Assembly: GCA_001430745.1 (NCBI GenBank)
Contig: KQ481938.1
Location: forward strand, 377,455 to 401,255
Direction: 5' to 3'
Source: Auxenochlorella pyrenoidosa
Taxonomy: Eukaryota > Chlorophyta > Trebouxiophyceae > Chlorellales > Chlorellaceae
DNA length: 23,801 bases
Part shown: positions 8,350 through 17,700 of the stretch, piece after piece
Position numbering within the stretch: the stretch's first letter is position 1
Layout of the letters: each line of letters begins with the position of its first letter
Translations under genes and position numbers: made by a program
The notes under the pieces: generated by a model
What the model was told of the DNA's origin: nothing
Seen by the model: only the letters and a program-made list of their open reading frames with translations
Databases searched by the model: none

Positions 8350-8397
8350 TCTGTCATATCAGGGCGCACGTGCTTCTTCCGGCTCCTCGCAGGCAGC

Positions 8398-8463
8398 TCA
8401 GGGCCAGCGGTACAAGAGAAACAGCAGGGGCCAAAGGGCAGGTCGGTTGCTGTGCACAGTTCA
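8398..8463 (-). pseudogene. Remnant of an ELIP-like last exon
   Basis: The minus strand reads TVHSNRPALWPLLFLLYRWP followed by TGA, against TVHSNRPAFGTLFYLWP and TGA in copies A and B. The nucleotide context CTGAGCT after the stop is also shared. An in-frame TGA directly precedes TVHSNRP, and the membrane helix that should come before it is missing. A possible GRAAM motif lies near 8665 on the same strand, separated by unrelated sequence. This is a further degenerate copy of the family. Confidence 0.6.
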
Positions 8464-8469
8464 CAGCAA

Positions 8470-9039
8470 CATCCGTTGAGATGTCAGCCGGGAAGTCGGC
8501 CAGGCAGCCATTTCGCATCCTGCTCAGGCCATGTCAGGAGCGGGAGCAGGCACAGGGGCGCCTGCCGGGCCGCCGACGCCAACTGCAGGAGAAGACGGGG
8601 CAGAACGGCAAAATAAACTGATGTAAATCGATCGACACAGCAAGGAAGAGTGTTCGGGCCATGGCTGCTCGTCCCTGCGTCACCAGAGTGCCCGACTGGC
8701 TCCGAATTCTCTCTTTCTGGCCAGAAAGGGACGGTGAATACGGCGTACCTAGTCGTCAGACGATGAGTAGAGTGGCTCAGGGTAGCCTGCCCTGCTGCCA
8801 TGCTGTGCCGCTAGTTCAGCAGCAGCCACATACCTGATTGACACACTCCCACAGCTTGCAAAGCCTGGGTGCCACACAGAACGCCATCAGCACAGAGAAA
8901 ATAGCTGCTGGACGAGGTTACACTCAATTATTGCATGTGCTGCCACAGAGGGTCTGTGGTCGCCAGCTCGCACAGCTGTGCAGCAGAATGATACCGGCAT
9001 GCTAGAGCTGGCCGGTCAGCGGCTAGCCCATGCTCTGGC
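8470..9039. other. Stretch without a supported gene
   Basis: Two overlapping minus-strand open frames of about 100 residues exist (8484-8801 and neighbours), but no phase-consistent exon chain, paralogue or motif supports them. A minus-strand TGTAA (8922-8918) could serve as the poly(A) signal of gene D if its alternative last exon, ending at 9040, is used. Confidence 0.4.
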
Positions 9040-9293
9040 TCAGGGCCGCAGCTTTGCCGCAGTAGCATTGATAGAAGACAGCGCGCAATAGACAGCGATG
9101 CCCTGCACCAGGCAGCAGGGTGGCGGCAGTGGGTATCCAGCTAGCCAGCCCGCCTGACTGGCAACAGACAGCAGGTGGATCCTGCCGGTGAGAACCTGCC
9201 AAGCACCCACAGCAACCACGCCGTCTCCGCTGCTGGAGTCTGCCAGTGTGCAAGCGCTTGCGGCCAAAAATGCGGCGTCCCCGCCAGGCCCAC

Positions 9294-10019
9294 CTATGGG
9301 AGGTCCTCAGCCACTCGGCCAGGCAGGCCGCGCAGCTGGCACTTGAAGCGGTGCGCCGCTTCCACCTCTGCTGCGGCCTGCTCCACCACCGCTGCCCCGG
9401 GCTGCGCACGCTGTGCCGCCTCCAGAGACTCGAATGCCTTGCGCCATGCTGCGCCCGCGCGCAGCCACTCCTCCCCTGCTGCCGCCAGCGCCGGCGCCGG
9501 CTGCGTAGCGGCTGCCGCAAAAGCCGCCTCTGCTGCCGCCTCGTGCCCCACAGCCGCGCCGGCAAATGCGATGGCAGCCGCAGCGTTTGCCTCTGCCGCA
9601 GCTGCTCGTGCCAGGTTGGACTGTGGCACCTTGCTGGCTGCCTCTGGAGGCCACTCCATGGCGAGGCAGGTGAGAGGGGGCGTCACTGGCTGCCGCGGAG
9701 ACGCACCCGCTGCTTCGTGGGCCTTCTGCCGAGCCTCGTGGCGATCCAATGCGGCCCAGTAGGCGTCCCGCTCTGCGACAAAGCGGTCAACTCTTCGCAG
9801 CATCTCGTCAGTGGTGATGTCGTCGTCGAGATCGGGAGGTGTGGGTTCTGGCGGCAGCACATCGCCGTCGTCGCTGCCGCTGCTGGCAGGCGGGCCACGC
9901 GCTGCTAGCCTGCCCAGTCGCCCTGAAGTTGCCACCCGTGAGCCTATTCGCCGGTTCTGGAGGCGCGACAAGGACCAGGTCGGTGCCGAAGCCCTACAAG
10001 GCCAGGCTGAGCGGAGCAT
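9294..10019 (-). CDS. Gene D: Ala-rich protein, probably organelle-targeted, unknown function
   Basis: A single open frame of 241 residues starts with MLRSAWPCRASAPTWSLSR and further Arg/Ser/Ala-rich sequence without acidic residues to about residue 42, typical of a transit peptide. An acidic segment with DLDDDITTDEMLRRVDRF follows, then a long Ala-rich, probably helical region with AAAEANAAAAIAF and AAGEEWLRAGAAWRKAFESL. An upstream ATG at 10193 is in frame but would bury the transit-like region. Alternatively, splicing from 9315 to 9195 (phase 0) would replace the last six residues by 51 residues (VLTGRIHLLS..TAAKLRP) ending at 9040, with TGTAA at 8922-8918 behind it. A related fragment at 1285-1385 shows the family is duplicated. 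It faces gene E head-to-head. No known domain was recognised. Confidence 0.5.
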   Translation of the reverse strand: MLRSAWPCRASAPTWSLSRLQNRRIGSRVATSGRLGRLAARGPPASSGSDDGDVLPPEPTPPDLDDDITTDEMLRRVDRFVAERDAYWAALDRHEARQKAHEAAGASPRQPVTPPLTCLAMEWPPEAASKVPQSNLARAAAAEANAAAAIAFAGAAVGHEAAAEAAFAAAATQPAPALAAAGEEWLRAGAAWRKAFESLEAAQRAQPGAAVVEQAAAEVEAAHRFKCQLRGLPGRVAEDLP

Positions 10020-10278
10020 AAGGTGTGCTCCCCGTTGACAAGCCCAGCAGCTCAAAGCCCCTTTACCCGCTGCTCGAACTCGAAAGGCAGAAGTGCCTGG
10101 CCCCTCTGAGCTCTTCTCGGGACACTTGGAGGTCTGCATCTCAGGCGGAGCACGCTTGGCGGGGTGGGCGAACAAGGGTGTCGGGCACGACATTATCGAC
10201 ACACAAGTGTTGAAAGTCTGCCATTAGCCAAGCACGCAGCAAGCCACAGCAACGTTCAAGCCGAGGCGGTTGTGCGCC
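10020..10278. promoter_or_regulatory. Divergent intergenic region between genes D and E
   Basis: About 260 bp separate the two predicted start codons, short enough for a shared bidirectional promoter. No TATA box or other clear element was recognised. The assignment rests on gene layout only. Confidence 0.35.
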
Positions 10279-10815
10279 ATGTTGACATGCGCGCAGTGGA
10301 ACCCGCAACCAACAGCTCAGCACAGAAGCAGCAGGCACAAAGCGCGGCAGGGGACTCAGCGGTCCCGCGCCAGCGCCTCTCCTCTGCGCGCCGACAGCAC
10401 GGGCGGGGGCGCGAGCAGCAGACGGCAAGCAGCCAGCAGCGATGCTGCTGCTGCTGGCGGTGCGGAGCGCGAGGGCGGATTCCTGCCTTTTGAGATAGAC
10501 GACGAAGCCATGAAGCAGACGGCAACCGGAACAGCCAGCACGCTCATTGCCAGCGGCATCATCAGCTTCACCAAATGGCTGCAAAGCCTGCGCCGGCGTG
10601 GGGGCGGCGGCACTGGCGGCACTGGCGAGGAGGAGCACCAGCGCTCCATGAACCTCTTCCTGATGCTGCAGATGGCAGCGCTGCTGGAAGACCGGAACGC
10701 TGCGCAGCGGGAGGCAGCCAAGCTGGCTGCTGAAAATGCAAGGCTCAAGAAGGCGGTGCGGAAGCTGTCGCGGCAGCGCAAGGCCAGCAAGGCCAGCGCG
10801 GGGCGCAAGCCCTGA
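10279..10815 (+). CDS. Gene E: small coiled-coil protein with organelle-type N-terminus
   Basis: An intronless frame of 178 residues starts MLTCAQWNPQPTAQHRSSR and ends SAGRKP and TGA. The first 70 residues are rich in Ser, Arg and Ala, consistent with a plastid or mitochondrial targeting peptide. EGGFLPFEIDDEAMKQ leads into a moderately hydrophobic helix, TASTLIASGIISFTKWLQSL. After a Gly-rich linker comes a probable coiled coil: MNLFLMLQMAALLEDRN, AAKLAAENARLKKAVRKL, then a very basic tail. It is the only fully open member of a family with six damaged copies at 1400-3080, which supports it as the real gene. The ATG at 10279 is the first in frame. It is convergent with ELIP-like copy B, and the pair was duplicated together. 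Function unknown. Confidence 0.65.
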   Translation: MLTCAQWNPQPTAQHRSSRHKARQGTQRSRASASPLRADSTGGGASSRRQAASSDAAAAGGAEREGGFLPFEIDDEAMKQTATGTASTLIASGIISFTKWLQSLRRRGGGGTGGTGEEEHQRSMNLFLMLQMAALLEDRNAAQREAAKLAAENARLKKAVRKLSRQRKASKASAGRKP

Positions 10816-11728
10816 GCGTGACGGTGAGCCTACGGTGTTTGGGCACCCATCGGAAGTCGTGCGTCAATGCCAACACGACCTGCTCCCCTGCTCAGCCTCG
10901 CCCAGGCTGTTGGCGCCCATGCTCACGCCACCTAGAAGCCCCTCCCCGCTGCTGGTACTGCAGGCTGCCGGCCCGGTACTGCACGCCAGGCAACCGTCCA
11001 CCAGCAGCCGCAGGCTGGGAGGAGCTGGCCATGCCCTGCGCAGGGCATGCCCGCGGCAGCCTGCCCCACCAGCTGGTGCGCCCCCTGCAGCCGGCCGCGC
11101 CCGCCACGCCCCACCTGACCCCAGCTGTGAGCCACAGGATCTAGAGGCCGGGCACAGAGCAGCACGCGGCAGCAACAGTGCCCTGCGAGCCAGCTCAGGC
11201 ACAGTGTCGATACCGCTTAGTCCTTGCAGCAAGTCAGACAGTTCTTCTTGGTCGTCGGCAATGTCCTTTAAACGATAGCTATCCAAACTAATGGCTTTCT
11301 ACCCAGCTCCTAGCTAGCAGGAGGCAATGGCTTGAAACATGGCTTGACACATGAATGCGCAGCAGAGCAACCTTGGAAGCAACCCTTGTCAATTGTCAAT
11401 CAACCGTGATTTAAAGCAGTAGGCTACGCAGTGCCCAGCACACGGGTGTGTTCAAGTAAAACAAGCATGTGGGCAGCAAAGCACGATCAGCATCGACTGG
11501 GATCAGGAGCAAAAGCACACTGCTGGCAGAAGAGAGAACGCCTGCTCCTTTAACCAGCCTCTTTCCATGGTGGCAGACGAAAGCCAGCCAGCCGTGCTGC
11601 CTCCTGCTGCGCCGCACTGGTGGCAGGCCGAGCGTCTGCAGCCACCATGATGGCGCGGCATCCCTCGCCCGCCTTCCTCGCATCCGTTGCTCCAAGTCGC
11701 CTGCCCCGCTGCTCCGAAACAGCTCAGC
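10816..11728. repeat. Duplicated intergenic flank, unit 3
   Basis: Counterpart of 3081-3947 and 1-600, lying between the convergent stops of gene E and ELIP-like copy B, so it should hold both 3' UTRs. One minus-strand frame beginning at 11286 looks protein-like for about 35 residues, but the same position in unit 2 has a stop at once, so I do not call it a gene. Confidence 0.6.
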
Positions 11729-14700
11729 TCAGGGCCAGAGATAAAACAGGGTGCCAAAGGCGGGGCGGTTGCTGTGCACCGTCTCGAACGCCAGCAGCAG
11801 CGCAAACAGGATCATCGCGCCGCGCCCCAGCCACACCTGCGGGCGGGCGGGCAGGGGAGGGGCGAGTGAGAGCCCGCCGCGGCATCATCAGGGATGTGGG
11901 CAGGCAGCCGAGCGTGGACGGCCGCGACTGGCAGGCAGAGCGCAGGCACGCAAGCGGCAAGGTGCATGAAGCCGGGCGCTCAGGGCCGGGTACAGGCCCA
12001 GCCGGCGCAAGTGGGGACAGGCATGTGGTCTGCGAGCAGCACTTTTGACTTGGATCAGGGACAGAGGCTCGCCTGGGCGGTTGGCGCCAGGCCCAGCGGG
12101 CGCCAGTGCGGCACGGTGCCGCCGCCAGCCACCCGCTCTGCCAGGGTCAGCAGCACAGCCACTGCCAGCACTGCGACAGGGGTGAGCCGGGCAGCACAGC
12201 AGGCGGTGAGCCAGACAGCGGTGAGCTGGGCAGCGCAGCCGGCGGTGGGCCGGACAGCGGTGAGCCGGGCGGTGCAGCCGGCATTGATGCGCCGGGCAGT
12301 GCAGCTGGCACAAGCAGCAGGGGTGCAACGCAGCCGGCGTTGATGCGCCAGGCAGCAGTGGGGCGGGCAGCGCACCCGGCGTTGATGCGCCGAACAGCAC
12401 GGCGGGCATTGACACACAAGCAGCAGGGGCGCAACGCGGCCGGCAGGGCATGCACGAAGAGGAGCGCACATGCAGGCATGCAGGCGGCCGCCATGCAGGC
12501 AGCCACGCCAGGGCGCGGCACATGCGCATTCGACGCCTGCTGCGCTGCCTGGTGCATCAGCGTGCAGCAGTGCATCAGTGCTGCCTGCGCACCTCCCAGC
12601 GCGGCAGCCTGCGAGCTGGAGCGGGCCAGCTCAATCTGGTACGACCCCTCAAACCTGCAGGCATGTACGGGACGCCATGCATGGTGCAGGCGGCACTATT
12701 GCCCAGGCCTGTCGACTCTACAAGCGTGCATGCTACCACAGTGCCTTGCTCTGTCATGCCGAGCCGCCCGCTGACGGCTCTGCCTGCGAAAACAAATGGG
12801 CCTGGACAGCCCCTCACCGCACCGCCCTGCCTCAGATGGGCCTGAACTGTTCCTGTACCGCCCTGCCTGCGCCTGCGCACCTGCCCAGCAGCTGGGACAG
12901 CACGCTCTGCTGCGTGAGCACCTCGGTGACAAAGGCGGCGCACAGGCCCAGGGCGGCAGACCTGCGAGAAGAGGAGGGGTGGGTTTGGGCAGGCCATGCG
13001 TCGGCAAACTGCATGGTGCACACACCAGCCGCATGTGCCTGCAAGTGCAGCTGTTGCAGCGCGTCGCTGCCCTGCCTTCCTTTGACCGCAGGCTTGCAGC
13101 AGGGCATGCACGCTGGCCTGGGGCCAAGCAGGGGAGGAGGCGCTCGCCTGCCCATGGCTGTCTCGATGACGCGGGCAGCGGGGGGTGGCCCCGGGTCGCC
13201 AGGGCCTCTGCGGAGGCAGACACCAACAGGGATTGACATCGCAGCAGAGCAGCAGCAGGAGCCATGTCGAGTCGAAGCAACAACAGACGGCGGTGGTTGG
13301 GCAACGCAGCGCCGGCTGATGGCGCAAGTGCGAGAAACAGTGCACCTTCCTGCTGATGCCAGGCATGCAGTCGGCCGAGGCTTGCTGCCACTCCAGTGCA
13401 TGTGGACGCTTGCCCAAGCCCATTCCCTGCCTGCCCCACCTGGTGGGGTGCAGGCGCTCCACCAGACGCTCCAGGCTTCGCTCCGCCTCCTTGCGCTCGC
13501 CCTGCCGGCGGCGCAGCGACGACAGAATGCCCCCCTGGCAAGGCTGCTGGCAGCCCCCGTCGCCGGTGCTGGTGCCGGCGGGTGCCTCTCCCTTGCCAGT
13601 TGCGGCAGCAGGCGGCGGCGCACGCGGCGGCTCAGCCACATCAGCTGGCAGGTGCTGCTTGCCCCCAGCAGCCTTCCTGAGGTCGTTGGCGTACCGGCGG
13701 CTGCTTGCCTCGGCGGCAGCTTCCTCCATGGCCCTGCGGAAGCTGCCGTGCTGCTCGTCGCGGCTGGCAAGGGCGCCTGCAGGCGGCAGAGGCACACATC
13801 GGGGCGTCAGAGGCTGCTTAAAGAGCCCCCGAGTGCAGCAGAAGCAATTGCACCTCGCCAATGCGCCCGCACTGTGGCAGCAAACGGCGGGCAGACGCTG
13901 CTCGAGCAGCAGCGCTGTGCAGGCCCGTGCATGCAAGAACAACACACCTGCTGGCCTGCCCGAATTGGCCGGCAGCCCACCTGCCCCTGCCTTCCCTCGG
14001 CTCACCCCACACCGTGCCCTGGTCTTGCTCCTTCTCTCCCTCTCCCGCCGGCACGCCGCTGCCGGCGTCCCTGCTGCCGCCGCCTTTGCTGGGGCCCGGG
14101 CTGGGGCTGGGGCTGGGGCCAGGGGCTGCCTTGAAGTAGAACATGGAGTCGCTGCCCCGCAGTGCATCGCCCTCCACGTCATAGCCCTCCTCTATAGGCA
14201 GGGGTGAAGCAGCAAGGTGCATGGGCAGGTCGGCCAGGCAGAGGTCGTGGAGTCACTGCCCCGCAGCGCATCGCCCCACGTCGTACCCCTCCTCTGCAGG
14301 CAGGGGTGAAGCAGCAAGGTGCCTGCTCCGGTGGCCGGATAGAAATCATCGCAGAGGTCAGAGCCAGGCCAGCTCGAGGCAGTGGCACGCAAGTGCCACT
14401 TTGCTGGCATACCGCACGGGAACAGGAGGCTCGGGGTGGCCCTGTGGGCCGCGCAAAAAGGATTTGCAAGGCATGCAGGCGCAGTTAGCAAGCTGACGCG
14501 GCCCAGACCTAGCTGATCCTGCTCACCCGGCGCCTCCACGTTGGCGCCACTGGCGCCGGCGCCGACCCTGCCCCCCACTGCCGCGTCGTTCACAGCAGGT
14601 GTGGCGGCATGCTCGGGCGCATAGTACAGGGCATCAGCGCCTCGCAGGACGTCTGCGGCAGCAGAGGAGGAAGGCGAAGTTGGAGGAAAGGAGGACAAGA

Positions 14701-17700
14701 GCAACGCAGCACGCGGACCCAATGCGTAGACGGAGCAGAAGTGCTGCCTGCTCAAGGCTTAGCAAAGTCTCTATCACAACATCATGGCATGAGGCATGCC
14801 GGCACCTGCTGCCCCTCTCCCACCTTGCTCGAAATCGATCTGGTCGTCGGCAGTGCCGGCGCCGCTGCCGCCGGGGTCCTTTCCCACCGGCCCGGCGTGC
14901 CTCCAGGCATCCTGCAGCCCAATCTGGTCATCTGGAGAGCCAGCAGCTGCACGGCCTGCAGCTGCATCCGACCCTTGAGCACCGGCCTGCATTGGCGCCG
15001 GATCGTCGCCCTGCCCCTCTGCCTGGCTGCCTTCCCCGACGGGGTCATGCTGCGCCCGTGCAGCCGACGGGGCGTCACCGGGTGGCATCCATGCACTGGC
15101 GCCGCTGCCGCGGCATCTGTTGTGCCAAAGAAAGGAGGTGCGAAGCAAACACTGTAGCATGGCATTGGTGTGCACAGCTGGTTCCGATGGGAATATCCTG
15201 ACAAAGCGCTTATGTCTCAGAACACAGATCCACCGCGGGCTGTCTGCGAGCGCTGCACAAAAACTCCGAAGGGGCACCTGGCCTGCCAAACAGAAACGAC
15301 CCCGCTCTGCCCCGCTCACCCGCCGCCAAACTGCTGCCCCTGGCTGCCAGGCGAGCCGCGGGCAGGGGGCAGCAGCGGCCCGTGGCGACGCTCGAAATCC
15401 GGCCTGCAGGGTTGATGACGCAGGCTTCGAGGGTAGGAGGGCGGGATCCATTGCCGCAGCAGCGTGATGGCAAGCAGCCAGACACAGCGTCGCAGTGCAG
15501 ACTTGCAGGCAGACAGGCTGGCAGCCACATCCACGTCCTACAAGCGGGCTTGCAGGCAGGGGCGCGCCTGGAGTGCAGGCTGTTGAGGCGCGCAGCCATG
15601 CCGCCTGGTGGGGGCTCGCGACCGCGCGCCGCGTTGGGTCGCAGGTAACGGTCGCCCTGCAGGGTTGGGGTGGGTGGGGCAGACAGGGGCGCCCCGGTGG
15701 ACCGCAAGGGCAGTGCTGTAAGAGAGGTAGATGGCAGTGTGCCGCATGACCTGGTGCGGCAAGCCTTTCAGGCTGCAGGGCAGTTTGCGGTTTGGACAGC
15801 TGAGCAGCAGGGGGTGCTCAAGCTCTGCTGATGCCCCGCAGCGCGCCCCTCTCCCTGCACCCTCACGGGATGCGGCATCGAGTCTGCCGGGTCCAGAGTG
15901 CTCAGCGCTTCAGCCTCCAGGTTGCGCTGTGGAGGGGAGGGAGGGGCAGGAAATTTTTCCTGGCGGTTGCTGGCATGTGCGGCAGGGCAGCTGCAACATT
16001 CACGCCTGCAGTCAGTGCAGGGCGGCTTGCAAGTGGCAAGACGACGCGCGACAAGGCAGGCATGTTACGAGCAGGAACTGCGGTGCCGCATGGCTCCCCC
16101 AAACCTTCTAGCTGCTGGGGCTGCCAGTGATGGATCAAGGCAGGCCAGGGGTCACGGTGGGCCAGCGCCGTAGTGGAGCCAGCAGATGCATCCGGCACAG
16201 CTGCCCTGCGCATTGCAGCCGACCATGCTGCTCTCCTTCTCCACCGCTGTCAACCCCTTCCATGTGCCCTCTGTGCTCACCCCCCTTGCAGCTCCCTTCC
16301 CTCTCTGCCGCTGTCACTCTGTGTGCCCTGCCCTCTGTGCCCACCCCCCTGTAGCACCTCTCCTTCTCCACCGCTGTCACCTCTGCAGCTGTGCTTGCCC
16401 TCACCCTTGCAGCTGTGCAGGCCTGCCCTCTGCGCTCACCCCCTTGTAGCACCCCTCCTCCTCCACCGCTGTCCCCCCTGCAGCTGTGCTTGCCCTCACC
16501 CTTGCAGCTGTGCAGGCCTGCCCTCTGCGCTCACCCCCTTGTAGCTCTCCATGATGAGCTCCGCGGCCTCCTCCCCCTCCCCCAGCATGTCCACGGTGTG
16601 GCGCAGCACGTCAAACGCCGCCTCCTCCTGAAGGCAGCCAGCGGCAGGGCCCGCACGCGTGTAGGGTCAAGAGCATTGGCGCAGCCTGCGGAGCCGCAGC
16701 CTGCATTGCAGCCTGTCGCCGCATCGGGGCGCGAAGCCACAAGGATGAACTGATGCCCTCTGGACCAGCACGCAGCCGCCCCTCTTGGTGGTTTGTTTGC
16801 AGCTGCCTTGCTTCTGAGGCACTCTGTATGATTCCTCACAATGTCAAGGCCATCCCTGTGTTCCAGTGCCCGCTGGCTACCCCCCTTCCCTCTGCCGCCC
16901 CCGCACCCCACCTCGTTCTCCACGCTGCCAGACGTCGTGAGGCGCGCCGCCTCTGGCGACAGGGCCTGCCCCTCGTCATCGCTTGCGCCGCACGCGTCGC
17001 GCGCGCCCAGGCTGTCCAGGGCCTGCAGGATGCCGGCGTAGCGGTCCTGGGGTTGTGGGGCAGGGGAAGGGGCGTGAGTGTGGTGCCTTGGACGGGCGGA
17101 AGCCAGCTGAATGGTGAGTTGCGGCTGTTGTAATTAATTGCAGCACAATGGACGTGCAGCGAGGTCAGGCCGGGCCCTTGGTCGCGCTCATGCACGGCTG
17201 GCAGCAACAGGGGCGACGAGAGCGCAGCCTGGGACACAGGCACTGCTGGATCCTGCTGCCGAGGCTGGAACTGTGGTGCACACATAGCCCTGCACTCTGG
17301 AGGCAGCCGCACCTCGCGCTCCGCCGCCGTGCTCTCCCCCGCTGCCAGCGCCGAGCGCGCGGCAGTCTCCTCCTGCCGAGCCTCCTGGGCGTCTCGAGCA
17401 CTCATGAACAGGGCGTCGTCGACAGAGTCCTGCGGGCATGGCGAGGGGGGTCCTGGTAGGGAAGAATCTGCACGTGTGGGCCGCAGGTGGAGGGTGGGGG
17501 GCCTCCGCTCCTTAGTCCTGCCTGCTTCTAGCAGCCCGGTGCCTGATCTGAAGGGGGGGGCGGGGCAGTCGCTGCAGGCAATGAGTGGCAGCTTGGGTTG
17601 AGGAATGGAAGGGCTGCAAGTGCGACTGCTCTGCGCATCCTTCATGGACGGAAGTTTAAGAAAGTCAGGTTATGAGAACCATGCAAGCTGCCAGGTGGGA

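Noticed and set aside
8484..8801. 105-codon minus-strand frame
   Set aside because: It overlaps the region next to an ELIP-like relic, has no recognisable motif, paralogue or splice context, and is within the length expected by chance here.
10864..11286. Minus-strand frame beginning MDSYRLKDIADDQEELSD, which looks protein-like
   Set aside because: The homologous flank in unit 2 (about 3440-3540) has a stop after three codons, and most of the frame lies in duplicated non-coding flank. A short lineage-specific exon is not fully excluded.
12178..12450. CRISPR-like array
   Set aside because: Units are degenerate, vary in length and lie in an intron of a eukaryotic gene, with no unique spacers.
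12470..14182. Open frames of more than 500 codons on both strands
   Set aside because: They ignore the phase-consistent exon-intron structure of ELIP-like copy B, read through introns and minisatellites, and are not kept open in the corresponding place of copy A.
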